A DNA stretch of 64,000 bases from Piscinibacter caeni (GCA_003265685.1 KZ836105.1:119868-183867); one strand, 5' to 3'; numbered from the stretch's first letter, positions 7,619 to 16,767 are shown. The notes: generated by a model not told the origin, from the letters alone. Program-made: numbers and translations.

Positions 7619-8872
7619 ATGAAGCGCAGCGCCGCCGCGATCGACTTCACCGAGTTCCGCAATGCCTGGCGCATCGTGCTGCTGGCGATGCTGGGCCTCG
7701 CGATCAATGCCAATGCGTCGATGCTGTACGCCTTCGGCACGCTGGTGATCCCGCTGCAGAAGGCGTTCGGCTGGGAACGCGGCGCACTGCAGGCCGGCAT
7801 CAGCTTCCTGTTCGCCGGGGCGGTGGTCGGTTCGCAGCTGGTCGGCTGGCTCAACCTGCGCTACGGCATGAAGCGCGTCACCTACGTCTCGCTGGTCAGC
7901 CTCGCGCTGACCTTCGCCGCGATGACGCAGATGGGTTCTTCGATCGGCTGGCTGTACTTGTTCTTCACGCTGCTGCCGATCGCCAGCCTGGGCACGATGC
8001 ACGTGACCTGGACCTACCTCGTCAACCTCTGGTTCGAGCGCAACCGCGGGCTCAGCCTGGCGATCGTGCTGTCGGGCACCGGCCTGACCGCGGCGCTGCT
8101 GCCGTCCGGCGTGGCCTGGGCGACCGAGCGCTGGGGCTGGCAGGCGGCCTTCCTGCTGCTGGCAGCGCTGCCGATCGTGCTGGTGCTGCCGTTCGCGCTG
8201 CGCTGGATGACGGTTCCGGCCCACGCGGCCCCGCTGCCCGACGGCAAGGCGGCCGCGCCCGCCGATGCACGGCCCGCCGCGAGCGGCGTCGACTTCGGCG
8301 ACGGCCTGCGCTCGCCGAAGTTCTGGTGCCTGAACATCGGCCTGTCGCTGGTCGTGGCCGCGGTGGTGACGATGGTCGCCAACACCGTGCCGCTGCTGCG
8401 CGACAAGGGCCTGTCGGCGGCGGCGGCCAGTGCGGTGTTCGGCAGCTTCGGCCTGTCGCTGATCGGCGGCCGCGTATTGGTCGGCTACCTGGTCGACCGG
8501 CTGTGGGCTCCGGCCGTCGCGGCGGTCGCACTGTCGCTGCCGGCGGTCGGTTGCCTGCTGTTGGCCACGACCGGCGCCGACGACACGAGCATGTTGGTGA
8601 TCGGCACCATGCTGGTCGGAATCGGTGCCGGTGCCGAGTTCGACATCGCCGCCTACCTGGTTTCGCGCTACTTCGGGATGCGTGACTACGGGCGGCTGTT
8701 CGGCGTGCACCTCGGGCTGATCACGCTCGCGTCGGCGCTCGCGCCGCTGCTGACTGGCGCGATCTACCGCGCCACCGGCTCGTACCTCGCGATGCTGACG
8801 CTGTGCGGCACGGCCTTCCTGATCGGGGCCGCGCTGCTGCTGCCGCTCGGCCGTTATCCAAGATTCGATTGA
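7619..8872 (+). CDS. MFS transporter (oxalate/formate antiporter-like)
   Basis: 417 residues with two halves of about six membrane segments each, separated by a cytoplasmic loop rich in Ala/Pro around 200-225. NLRYGMKRVTYV resembles the loop 2-3 MFS signature. The sequence is of the monocarboxylate/oxalate-formate type, and uptake of the acid degraded by the surrounding enzymes is the likely job. ATG at 7619 lies four bases after the preceding stop; the next gene follows 12 bases downstream. No regulator is linked. Confidence 0.92.
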   Translation: MKRSAAAIDFTEFRNAWRIVLLAMLGLAINANASMLYAFGTLVIPLQKAFGWERGALQAGISFLFAGAVVGSQLVGWLNLRYGMKRVTYVSLVSLALTFAAMTQMGSSIGWLYLFFTLLPIASLGTMHVTWTYLVNLWFERNRGLSLAIVLSGTGLTAALLPSGVAWATERWGWQAAFLLLAALPIVLVLPFALRWMTVPAHAAPLPDGKAAAPADARPAASGVDFGDGLRSPKFWCLNIGLSLVVAAVVTMVANTVPLLRDKGLSAAAASAVFGSFGLSLIGGRVLVGYLVDRLWAPAVAAVALSLPAVGCLLLATTGADDTSMLVIGTMLVGIGAGAEFDIAAYLVSRYFGMRDYGRLFGVHLGLITLASALAPLLTGAIYRATGSYLAMLTLCGTAFLIGAALLLPLGRYPRFD

Positions 8873-8884
8873 CGAGGGGACACC

Positions 8885-10120
8885 ATGTCAGCCCTGAACT
8901 CCGTGGTGATCGTCGGCGGCGGGCAGGCCGGCTACCAGACGGCGGCCTCGCTGCGCCAGGACGGCTTCGCCGGGCGAATCACGATGGTCGGCGACGAAGC
9001 CGGCGTGCCCTACCAGCGCCCGCCGCTGTCCAAGGCCTACCTGCTCGGCAAGATCGGCGCGCATGCGCTGCGCTTCCGCCCGCCCGAATACTTCGACGAG
9101 CACCGCATCGAGCGCCTGCACGACCGCGCGATCGGCATCGACCGCAGCACACGCCACCTGCACCTCGAGTCCGGCGCCTCCCTGCCCTACGACCACCTCG
9201 TGCTCGCCACCGGCGCGCGCAACCGCGTTCCCGCCGTGCCGGGCGTCGAGCTCGACGGCGTGTTCGGGCTGCGTACGCTGGCCGACGCCGACGCCCTCGC
9301 GCCTCGCCTGGCCGGTGTTCGCCATGCGGTCGTCATCGGCGCCGGCTTCATCGGGCTGGAATTCGCCGCGGTCGCCGCGGCCAAGGGCGTCGCGGTGCAT
9401 GTGCTCGAGATCGGCGACAGGCCGATGGCGCGTGCGATCTCGAAGCCGATGTCGGATCTGTTCACCGCCGGGCACCGCAGCTGGGGCGTCACGCTCGACT
9501 TCAAGCTGGGGCTCGCACGCATCGTCGGCAGCGACGGCAGGGTGTGCGGCGTCGAGACCACCGATGGCCGGGTGCTGCCGGCCGAGCTGGTCGTCTACGG
9601 CATCGGAGTCGTGCCGAACGCCGAGATCGCGATCGAGGCCGGGCTGGAGGTGCACAACGGCGTCCGCGTCGATGCACACCTGCTGACCAGCGACCCGGCG
9701 ATCTCGGCGATCGGCGACGTGGCCAGTTTCGCCAGCCCCTATGCCGACCGACCGATCCGGCTCGAGTCGGTGCAGAACGCGGTCGATCAGGGCAAGGCCG
9801 TCGCGGCACGGCTGATGGACAAGCCCGCGCCCTACGGTGCCCTGCCCTGGTTCTGGACCGACCAGGGCGAACTGCGATTGCAGATCGCCGGTCTCGCCGA
9901 CGGCCACGACCGGACGGTGCAGCTGGGTTCGGCCGAGAGCCGGCAGCTTGCCGTGCTGTGTTTTCGCCAGGGTCGGTTGATCGCCGTCGAGACGGCGAAC
10001 CGCACGCCCGACCACATGCTGGCACGCAAGCTGCTCGCTCGCGGCACCCTGCTGACGCCCGAACAGGCCGCCGAACCCGGCTTCGACCTGAAGGCCTACG
10101 AAGCGGCGACGCGGCCATGA
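8885..10120 (+). CDS. FAD-dependent ferredoxin/rubredoxin--NAD(P)+ reductase
   Basis: 411 residues, about the length of oxygenase-linked ferredoxin reductases (BphA4/PdR type). FAD-binding GGGQAG near the N terminus, PYQRPPLSK loop, second Rossmann motif IGAGFIGLEFA near 155-165 and the C-terminal reductase domain with ESVQNAVDQG and PWFWTDQG. It would pass electrons from NAD(P)H to a ferredoxin serving the Rieske oxygenase at 1-939. No separate 2Fe-2S ferredoxin gene is in the window. Its stop overlaps the next ATG (ATGA). Confidence 0.93.
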   Translation: MSALNSVVIVGGGQAGYQTAASLRQDGFAGRITMVGDEAGVPYQRPPLSKAYLLGKIGAHALRFRPPEYFDEHRIERLHDRAIGIDRSTRHLHLESGASLPYDHLVLATGARNRVPAVPGVELDGVFGLRTLADADALAPRLAGVRHAVVIGAGFIGLEFAAVAAAKGVAVHVLEIGDRPMARAISKPMSDLFTAGHRSWGVTLDFKLGLARIVGSDGRVCGVETTDGRVLPAELVVYGIGVVPNAEIAIEAGLEVHNGVRVDAHLLTSDPAISAIGDVASFASPYADRPIRLESVQNAVDQGKAVAARLMDKPAPYGALPWFWTDQGELRLQIAGLADGHDRTVQLGSAESRQLAVLCFRQGRLIAVETANRTPDHMLARKLLARGTLLTPEQAAEPGFDLKAYEAATRP

Positions 10121-11481
10121 AGGCGCCGGGACCGGACTACGGCACCGCCGCAGAGGCACGGCTGCGCGCCTTCGTCGAATCGCTGACGGGAGGCCGGGTC
10201 GCGCGCATGGAGCGCCAGGTGCGCTGGCGGCCGGCCTGGTTCGTCGACGTCGCGGTCGACGGCGCGACGCGCCGCCTGCATCTGCGCGGGGACCGTGAGG
10301 GCGACGTCGCGATCTTCCCCGACCTCAAGCGCGAAGCCGACGTGATGGAGGTCCTGGCCGAGCACGGCATCGCCGTGCCGCGCATCCACGGCTACTGCAC
10401 CGACCCGCCCTGCATCGTGATGGACGCGCTGCCGGGGACACGCGACATGGCCACCGCCGCCAGCGATGCACAGCGCAGCGCCGTGGCGCGCGAGTACATG
10501 GCGCAGGTGGCGGCGATGCACCGGCTGCCCGTCGACGCGTTCGCGGCCCGCGGCCTGCAGGTGCCGCAGGGTCCGGAGGCGATCGCGCTGGTCGGGCTCG
10601 AGGCCTACCTGCCGCTGTACCGCCGCACCAAGAGCCGGCCCGAGCCGATGCTCGAATTCGTGATCGGCTGGCTGCGCCGCCACGTACCGTGGCACCGGAC
10701 CCGGGCCGCGTTCATCCAGTTCGACTCTGGCCAGTTCCTGTTCGAGAACGGCCGGGTGACCGGGCTGTACGACTTCGAGTTCAGCATGATCGGCGACCCG
10801 ATGGTCGACCTGGCGACGATGCGCATGCGCGACTCGATCGAACCGCTCGGCGACGACATGCGCGCGCTGTTCCGCCACTACGAGGAGTGTGCCGGCGAGC
10901 CGATCGAGGACGACGTCGTGGAGTACCACACGCTGATGTTCGCGACGCTGGGCACGATGCAGTTCACAGGCACCGTCGGCAGGCCGACACCGGGCGACCC
11001 GCACGACGTGTACCTCGAGTTCGACCTCGCTCTGCGCCAGGTGATGCTGCACGCGATGTGCACGCTGACCGGCGAAACACTGGAACCGCAGGCTCCGCCG
11101 ACGCAACCGTCCAGCGAGAACGCGGCGCTGATCGCCAAGCTGGCCGACACGATCGCGCGCATCGAGACGGACGTGCCGCTCGAGCAGGCGCGCAAGGAGT
11201 CGGCCGCGAAGCTGCTCGAGTGGCTGGTCTGCGCCGACGCGCACGGCGACGAGATGCGCGAGCGCGATCTGGCCGACGTGTCGGCACTGCTCGGACTGAG
11301 CTTCGAACGTTGGTCCGACGCGGAGCGCGCGCTCGAGACCTTCGTGCAGAACGCAGGACCGGAGCACGACTTGCGCCTGCTGCACTTGTTCGGCGCCATC
11401 GAGGGCCGCCGCCTGCAGCTGTACGGCCCGACACGCATCGGCCGTTCGGCGCAGAACGTGCACCTGCCGCCGATCCGCTAG
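10117..11481 (+). CDS. APH/ACAD10-like phosphotransferase family protein
   Basis: 454 residues: an aminoglycoside-phosphotransferase-type kinase fold (about 1-300) plus a C-terminal helical extension of about 120 residues. The metal motif D219-F-E and I-G-D-P-M-V-D-L are intact. The catalytic loop that is normally H-G-D-x4-N reads Q201-F-D203-S-G-Q206, so the Asp base is kept but His and Asn are replaced. Relatives in acyl-CoA catabolism (LvaA, ACAD10/11) phosphorylate hydroxyacyl-CoAs. Position inside an operon with CoA-ester enzymes favours that over drug resistance. Coupled to the reductase by ATGA overlap. Confidence 0.85.
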   Translation: MKAPGPDYGTAAEARLRAFVESLTGGRVARMERQVRWRPAWFVDVAVDGATRRLHLRGDREGDVAIFPDLKREADVMEVLAEHGIAVPRIHGYCTDPPCIVMDALPGTRDMATAASDAQRSAVAREYMAQVAAMHRLPVDAFAARGLQVPQGPEAIALVGLEAYLPLYRRTKSRPEPMLEFVIGWLRRHVPWHRTRAAFIQFDSGQFLFENGRVTGLYDFEFSMIGDPMVDLATMRMRDSIEPLGDDMRALFRHYEECAGEPIEDDVVEYHTLMFATLGTMQFTGTVGRPTPGDPHDVYLEFDLALRQVMLHAMCTLTGETLEPQAPPTQPSSENAALIAKLADTIARIETDVPLEQARKESAAKLLEWLVCADAHGDEMRERDLADVSALLGLSFERWSDAERALETFVQNAGPEHDLRLLHLFGAIEGRRLQLYGPTRIGRSAQNVHLPPIR

Positions 11482-11507
11482 CCCTATCTTTCAACCAGGA
11501 GAAGCGC

Positions 11508-12434
11508 ATGCGCGCTGCCGTGATTTCCGAGCGGGGGATCGCCCCGGTGGTGGGCGAGTTCCGCGCACCCGAACCGCGCGAGGGCGCGGTGCTGATCGAC
11601 GTCGACACGGCCGGCCTCGGCGGCTGGGACGTTCTCGGCGCCTACCGCCTCGGCGTCGAGTTTCCCTGCGTGATCCGCGGCGAAGGCGTCGGGCGCACGG
11701 CCGACGGCCGACGCGTCTACTTCGGCGAACGTTCGGTGCAGCCCTTCGGGGCCTGGGCCGAGCGCTCGCTGGTCCCGGTCGAGGAAGTCTGGGACGTGCC
11801 CGAGGGTGTCGACGACAGGACGGCGATCAGCATGGGCATCGCCGCTACAGGCGCCATTGTTCCGCTCGAGCAGGCTCGCATCCAGCCGGGCGAGAACGTG
11901 CTGATCCTGGGCGCCACCGGCACGCTCGGCCAGATTGCGCTGCAGCTCGCGCGCCATCTCGGGGCGGGCCGTGTGGTCGGCGCAGCGCGCTCGGCCGATG
12001 CGCTGCAGCGGCTGCAGTCGCGCGGCTTGGCCGATGCGGTCGTGAGGCTCGGCAGCACCGACGATGTGACGGCGCTGAAGGACGCCGCGAACGGCGGCTT
12101 CGACGTCGTGCTGGATCTCGTCTGCGGCGCCCCGCTCCTGTCGGCGCTGAAAGCCACGCGGTGGGGCGCGCGCATCATGACCATCGGCACTGGCGCGGGT
12201 CGCCAGATTCAGCTCGACATGGCCGACCTGCTGTTCCGCACGCTCTCGACCATCGGTACCGGGCAGCGTCCGCCCGCCGATCGCCGTGCGATCTGGCTGC
12301 GGCTGTTGACGATCGCGCGCGAACAGAAGCTCAGCGTCGACTATCTCGACTTCGATCTGGAGCACGCCGCCGAGGCCTGGGCCGCCCAGGTGGCCGGTCC
12401 GCACGCCAAGATCACGGCGCGCGTCCGGCGCTGA
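11508..12434 (+). CDS. Zinc-type alcohol dehydrogenase/quinone oxidoreductase family (MDR)
   Basis: 308 residues, shorter than classical MDR enzymes. A GroES-like N-terminal half and a Rossmann half with NVLILGATGTLGQIALQLARHLG (about 143-165) are clear. The Cys/His catalytic-zinc pattern of alcohol dehydrogenases is absent, so an NADPH enoyl or quinone reductase type is more likely. AGGAGAAGCGC precedes the ATG. Last gene of the plus-strand operon; the next gene converges 16 bases away. It may reduce an unsaturated intermediate. Confidence 0.9.
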   Translation: MRAAVISERGIAPVVGEFRAPEPREGAVLIDVDTAGLGGWDVLGAYRLGVEFPCVIRGEGVGRTADGRRVYFGERSVQPFGAWAERSLVPVEEVWDVPEGVDDRTAISMGIAATGAIVPLEQARIQPGENVLILGATGTLGQIALQLARHLGAGRVVGAARSADALQRLQSRGLADAVVRLGSTDDVTALKDAANGGFDVVLDLVCGAPLLSALKATRWGARIMTIGTGAGRQIQLDMADLLFRTLSTIGTGQRPPADRRAIWLRLLTIAREQKLSVDYLDFDLEHAAEAWAAQVAGPHAKITARVRR

Positions 12435-12449
12435 TTGCGAGCCGCCGGT

Positions 12450-13478
12450 TCAGGCCTGCGGACCGGCGATCGGAAGCAGGTTCGCGATGCGGGTGAAGAG
12501 CCGGCGGAACTCGCGTGCCGGCAGTTCACCGAAGCCGGGGTCGTCGTTGCCCTCGAAGGCGCGGGCCATCTCGGCCCAGTCGTCCGCCTGCAGGTGCTGC
12601 TGGGCCAGCGGGAGCACCTCGCGCTCCTCGAGCCCGAGGTGCTGCCAAACACCGTCCGCCAAGAGCACGACGCGCTCCCGCAGCGTCCGCGCAGCCGCGT
12701 CGTCGCCACCCCGAAATCCACGCATCGCTTCCAGCACTGCCAGCACCCGCTCATGCTCCTGTGCGTGCTGAGCCTCGATCTGCGCCAACAGCGCGGCGCT
12801 GTCCGGGCAGCGCAGGCGCAGCAGGCGGTGCAGGAAGTCCTCTTCCTTCGGGTGGTGCAGCTTGAGCGGAAATGCCTGCAGATAGGCGACCATGGCCTCC
12901 AGCGTCGTCAGGTCGACCGCCTCGTCGGTCACGCCGACCAGGTCGCGCATGCCGCTGACGACCGCGGCAATCGAGCGGTGTTCCTCGAGTATCACCGCGA
13001 GTGCCCGCTCGCTCGCGGCCAGCGGCTTGTTCGCCGCCACGCGGGTCACCAGGAGCGCGATCGGCGACTGTCGCAGCACACGCTCCGTCTGCGAACTGTG
13101 CAGCCAGCCGGTCAGGCCGTGCCGGGCGCCGCGCGAGGCCATCACGATCAGGTCACAGCCGTGCTGCTGCGCGGCCTCGACGATGGCCTCGGCCGGGCGA
13201 TCGCAGACACGCGACAGCGACTGGCAGGGCACGCCCCGCACCTTGGCGGTGGTGGCTGCGCGGGCCAGCACGGCGTGTGTGTCACCTTTGGCTGCCTCCT
13301 CGAATTCCTGAGGAGCGATCATGCGCAGCACGTCCCCATCCTCGCGAGTGGTCAGATCCGCGGTGGCGTGGAAGAAGGTGATGCGGGCATCGAGCTTGTG
13401 TGCCAGCTGGACGGCCGCTTCGACATTCCCCGCGGACAACATCGAGTCGTCGACCGGCACCATCAGATGAGCGAACAT
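12450..13478 (-). CDS. UspA--hemerythrin HHE fusion protein
   Basis: 342 residues: an N-terminal universal-stress domain (about 1-148, MFAHLMVPVDDS start, VMASRG, nucleotide loop GWLHSSQTERVL) followed by a hemerythrin-like four-helix domain. Metal-site residues are visible in EEHRS, LHHPKEEDF, QHAQEHERV and WQHLGLEEREV, enough for a di-iron site. The architecture suggests sensing of O2, NO or iron coupled to nucleotide binding in the cytoplasm. It stands alone between convergent and co-directional genes and need not belong to the catabolic pathway. Confidence 0.9.
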   Translation of the reverse strand: MFAHLMVPVDDSMLSAGNVEAAVQLAHKLDARITFFHATADLTTREDGDVLRMIAPQEFEEAAKGDTHAVLARAATTAKVRGVPCQSLSRVCDRPAEAIVEAAQQHGCDLIVMASRGARHGLTGWLHSSQTERVLRQSPIALLVTRVAANKPLAASERALAVILEEHRSIAAVVSGMRDLVGVTDEAVDLTTLEAMVAYLQAFPLKLHHPKEEDFLHRLLRLRCPDSAALLAQIEAQHAQEHERVLAVLEAMRGFRGGDDAAARTLRERVVLLADGVWQHLGLEEREVLPLAQQHLQADDWAEMARAFEGNDDPGFGELPAREFRRLFTRIANLLPIAGPQA

Positions 13479-13560
13479 GGCATTCCCGTTACGTGCAGGG
13501 GGTCCGAGCAGCGGACAAGGGAAGTGTCGACGGTGAAACCGGTGACGGTCTTGATGCCAG

Positions 13561-14082
13561 TCAGGTCGGCGCCGTCAGGGGGCCGAGATAGTCGGCCTTG
13601 CCCAGGTCCACCCCGGCGTGGCGCAGCAGCGCGTAGGCCGTCGTGACATGGAAGAAGAAGTTCGGCAGCGCCCAGCGCTGCAGAAAGGTCGCGCCGGTGA
13701 AGCGCAGCGGCTCGCCGCTGCGCTGCGGATGCACCACCTCGCGTGCGGCGCTGCCGTCGATCTGCGCGGGCGGGAAGGCCTGCACGAAGCCGATGGTCTT
13801 CTTGACGCGGTCGCTCAACGCCGCGAGGGTCGTCTCGTCGTCGGCATAGCGGGGGAAGTCGCCGCCGCCGAGACGCACCAGCGTCAGCCGCGCCATGTCG
13901 GTGGCAATGCGCACCTGCGACGCGAACGGCAGCATGTCGGGCGCCAGACGCAGCGCCAGGTAGTTCGCGGCGTCGAAGCCGCGCGACTCGGCATGGGCCT
14001 GCGCCTTCTCGAGCCACTGGTCGAGGTTGCCGAGCATGCGCAGGAGGACCGGTACGCTTGCACCGTGCATCGAAATCGTCAT
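13561..14082 (-). CDS. DUF1993 family protein
   Basis: 173 residues, helical DinB/YfiT-like fold typical of DUF1993. The protein starts TISMHGASVPVLLRML and has conserved aromatic and His positions near the end (FFFHVTTAYALLRHAGVDLGK). The ATG at 14082 is preferred to the in-frame TTG one codon upstream. Thirteen bases separate it from the upstream SDR gene, so both are probably cotranscribed. Function unknown. Confidence 0.88.
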   Translation of the reverse strand: MTISMHGASVPVLLRMLGNLDQWLEKAQAHAESRGFDAANYLALRLAPDMLPFASQVRIATDMARLTLVRLGGGDFPRYADDETTLAALSDRVKKTIGFVQAFPPAQIDGSAAREVVHPQRSGEPLRFTGATFLQRWALPNFFFHVTTAYALLRHAGVDLGKADYLGPLTAPT

Positions 14083-14095
14083 CAAGAGAGCCCTT

Positions 14096-14929
14096 TCACA
14101 GCTTGTTCGAACCCTGGCGGACGAAGTACTCCTTCAGCGGCACCATCGCCGGCGAATGGCTGGTGAAGCCCCCGTCGACGGGAATCGTCGCGCCGGTGAT
14201 GAACGAGGATTCGTCGCTGGCCAGGAAGGCCACGACGTCGGCAATCTGACGCGGCCGGCCGAGCTCCGGCGTCAGGTGCTGCGCGAGCAGGATCTGCTTG
14301 ATCTCCTCGGGCACGCTCTTCTGCGCGTGGTCGTTGACGACGAAGCCGATCATGATGGCGTTCGAGCGGATGCCCTGCTTGCCGTACTGCGCGGCCACCG
14401 AGCGCGCCAGCGCCATCAGCGCGGCCTTCGAGGCGGCATAGGCGGTCAGCGTCACGTCGCCGAGCAGGCCGAAGCCTGAGGTCGAAAAGACGATCGAGCC
14501 GCTGCGCTGCTCCAGCATCACCGGTACGACATGTTTGCAGCACAGCATCGCGCCGCGCGTGTTGACGTCCAGTGCCCGGTCCCAGGCTTCGATCGCGACG
14601 TTGCAGACATCGCGGTCGGACTGGCGCTGCGCCATGTCCAGCGCGGCGGCGTTGTTGTGCAGCACGTCAATGCGCCCGAAGCGGGCCGCCACGGCCTGGA
14701 CCATCGCCTTGATCTGGTCCTCCGACATCAAGTCGACCTGCACCGGCAGCGCCTGCCCACCCGCCGCCTCGATCTCGGCGGCCACGGACTGAGCGCCCGC
14801 CAGGTCGATGTCGGCGACGCCGACCTTGGCGCCCTGCGCCGCCAGCACCCGCGCCGTCTCGGCGCCAAGGCCATGGCCGGCACCGGTGACGATCGCCACC
14901 TTGCCCGCCAATCGGGTTGCATGCGTCAT
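14096..14929 (-). CDS. SDR-family dehydrogenase
   Basis: 277-residue classical SDR. TGAGHGLG (NAD(P) motif, 15-22), D at the end of beta-strand 2 (VADIDL), which favours NAD(H), NNAA in place of NNAG, catalytic Ser in STSGFG and Y-A-A-S-K. The C-terminal DGG-FTSHSPAMVPLK tail is long. It lies 33 bases after an enoyl-CoA hydratase gene, in a unit that reads hydratase, then dehydrogenase; oxidation of a hydroxyacyl-CoA or cyclic alcohol would fit. Confidence 0.92.
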   Translation of the reverse strand: MTHATRLAGKVAIVTGAGHGLGAETARVLAAQGAKVGVADIDLAGAQSVAAEIEAAGGQALPVQVDLMSEDQIKAMVQAVAARFGRIDVLHNNAAALDMAQRQSDRDVCNVAIEAWDRALDVNTRGAMLCCKHVVPVMLEQRSGSIVFSTSGFGLLGDVTLTAYAASKAALMALARSVAAQYGKQGIRSNAIMIGFVVNDHAQKSVPEEIKQILLAQHLTPELGRPRQIADVVAFLASDESSFITGATIPVDGGFTSHSPAMVPLKEYFVRQGSNKL

Positions 14930-14962
14930 GTCGGCTTCCTCTGGTTGATCACGGGCACGGCT

Positions 14963-15775
14963 TCATTGACCACTGAAGCGCGGTGCGCGCTTCTCGCGGA
15001 AGGCCAGCGCGGCCTCCTTGACGTCCTGCATCGGCGCGAGCAGCGCGAACAGGTCGAGTTCCAGGTCCAGCCCGTTCTTCAGGCCGTCGCCGAAGGCGGC
15101 GCGGGCGGCCTGCTTGACGAAGGCCGTCGCGACCGGGGGCTTGGCGGCGATCTGCCCGGCCAGCACGCGCACCTCGGCCAGCAGCGCCTCGGCGCTCGAA
15201 GCCACCCGCGTGACCAGTCCGATCGCCCGCGCCTCTTCGGCACCCAGGCGCGCGCCGGTCAGCAGGATGTCGAGCGCCCGGCCGGGGCCGACGACGCGCG
15301 GCAGGCGTTGCGTGCCGCCGCCGCCGGGGATCAGGCCGAGGCCGGTCTCGGGCAGCGCTAGCACCACGTCGGGTGCCGCGAAGCGGATGTCACAGGCCAG
15401 CGCGAGCTCCATCCCGCCGCCCATGCAGAAGCCGTGCAGCGCCGCGATCACCGGCTTGGCAGTGCGGTCGAGCGCTTCGATCCAGCGCGCGCCCTGCATG
15501 CGCTGGCGCACCTGCAGCGAGGTTTCGGCAGCACGTCGCTCCTTGATGTCGGCACCGGCGCAGAACCCGCGCTCACCTTCGCCGCGGATCACGATCACCC
15601 GGATCGTGCTGTCCGCGTCGAACTCGGCCAGGGCCGCCGGCACGCCGGTGCGGATGGCGTCGTTGATGGCGTTGATCTGCCCGGGCCGGTTCAGCACGAT
15701 CCAGCCGATCGCCTCGTCGCGCTCGATGCGCACGGCAGGCTCGGCGGCGATGTCCTTCACGGAAACCACGTCCAT
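14963..15775 (-). CDS. Enoyl-CoA hydratase/isomerase (crotonase family)
   Basis: 270 residues. Oxyanion-hole and CoA motifs FCAGADIKER (71-80) and HGFCMGGGMELALACD are present. Both general acid/base glutamates are in place: E123 in GGGMELAL and E143 in PETGLGLIPGGGGTQ. It should hydrate a 2,3-enoyl-CoA. GAGG sits five bases before the ATG, and the VOC-protein gene lies seven bases upstream on the same strand. Together with the adjacent SDR it forms the classical hydration-oxidation pair of beta-oxidation. Confidence 0.94.
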   Translation of the reverse strand: MDVVSVKDIAAEPAVRIERDEAIGWIVLNRPGQINAINDAIRTGVPAALAEFDADSTIRVIVIRGEGERGFCAGADIKERRAAETSLQVRQRMQGARWIEALDRTAKPVIAALHGFCMGGGMELALACDIRFAAPDVVLALPETGLGLIPGGGGTQRLPRVVGPGRALDILLTGARLGAEEARAIGLVTRVASSAEALLAEVRVLAGQIAAKPPVATAFVKQAARAAFGDGLKNGLDLELDLFALLAPMQDVKEAALAFREKRAPRFSGQ

Positions 15776-15782
15776 GGCGGCC

Positions 15783-16748
15783 TCAGATGCCTTCGAACTC
15801 GAACACCTGGCCGCGCAGTTCCGCCGGGTCGATGCGGATCAGCGGCTTGCCGCCGACCGCCTCGCTCTCCTCGACCCAGCTGAACTGCACGCCGCGCGCC
15901 TTCAGATCCTCGGCCTTGGCGGCCAGGCCGTTGACGGCGATGCGGATGTAGTACGGCCCGGGCCCCCAGGTGTTGACATAGCGGCCCGCGTCGCTGTTCC
16001 AGCGCGTCGCTTCGATCACGTCGAGCGAGGCACTGTTGGGCAGCGTGAAATCCATCGTCGCGCGACGGTAGCCTTCGCGCACCAGCGTCTCGACCGGCTC
16101 CTGCGGCTCCCAGTCCAGGTTGGCCGAGCAGCGGCGCAACGTCTCGTCGAGATTGCGCACCAGGAAGCCGCGCGCCGAGACGCGCACCATCTGGCCCGGC
16201 TCCAGTTCGCGCGGCTGCGGGGCCGGCGTCGCGAAGGTATCCGGCGGCATCTGCAGCGGCTCGATCGGCATCACCTCGATGCACAGGCCTCCATCGACGG
16301 ACGGCTCGTAGTGCGGGTCCTCGGGCGTGACGCCCATCCACATGCGGTCGAACGGCATGTCGGGCGTACGCTGCGCCAGGCGGAAGCGCAGGCGTCGGCG
16401 CATCAGCTTTTCCATCAGCAGGTCGAACTTCGCGCCGTGCGTCGCGACCACGATGGAGTGCGTCAGCATCGGTCGGTGCGCGCCCTGGTAGGCCTTCAGG
16501 CTGTCGAGGAATTCGTGGAACAGCGGGTCGCCCGGGTTCGGCTTGTCCAGGTGGACCTGCGGCTCGATGCGCGTCGGCGCAACCGCGAGCGACTTGTGCA
16601 CGCGCAGGAAGTGCGCGATGTACGGGTGGTCGGCGAAGGCCTGGCGCCACTTCGGGTGGCTGTGGACTCCCAGCTTGGACACGAGCAGCTCGGCCATCCC
16701 GTCGGGATCGGGCAGCATCATGTCGGCGCTCATCAGCAGTTCGAACAT
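15783..16748 (-). CDS. VOC-fold (glyoxalase/dioxygenase-like) protein
   Basis: 321 residues with two degenerate betaalphabetabetabeta modules, one around 95-165 (THSIVVATHGAKFDLLMEKL...IEVMPIEPL) and one around 195-320 (GFLVRNLDETLRRCSANLDW...QVFEFEG). The full His/Glu metal triad of extradiol dioxygenases cannot be traced, so the enzymatic type is open. CCGGAGAA precedes the ATG. It lies between the RND exporter and the enoyl-CoA hydratase in one minus-strand series, which suggests a pathway role. Confidence 0.78.
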   Translation of the reverse strand: MFELLMSADMMLPDPDGMAELLVSKLGVHSHPKWRQAFADHPYIAHFLRVHKSLAVAPTRIEPQVHLDKPNPGDPLFHEFLDSLKAYQGAHRPMLTHSIVVATHGAKFDLLMEKLMRRRLRFRLAQRTPDMPFDRMWMGVTPEDPHYEPSVDGGLCIEVMPIEPLQMPPDTFATPAPQPRELEPGQMVRVSARGFLVRNLDETLRRCSANLDWEPQEPVETLVREGYRRATMDFTLPNSASLDVIEATRWNSDAGRYVNTWGPGPYYIRIAVNGLAAKAEDLKARGVQFSWVEESEAVGGKPLIRIDPAELRGQVFEFEGI

Positions 16749-16767
16749 TCGGTTCTCCGGTATCGAA

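Noticed and set aside
10117..11481. Aminoglycoside resistance gene
   Set aside because: The catalytic loop is altered and the gene is coupled to catabolic enzymes; the family similarity reflects the kinase fold.
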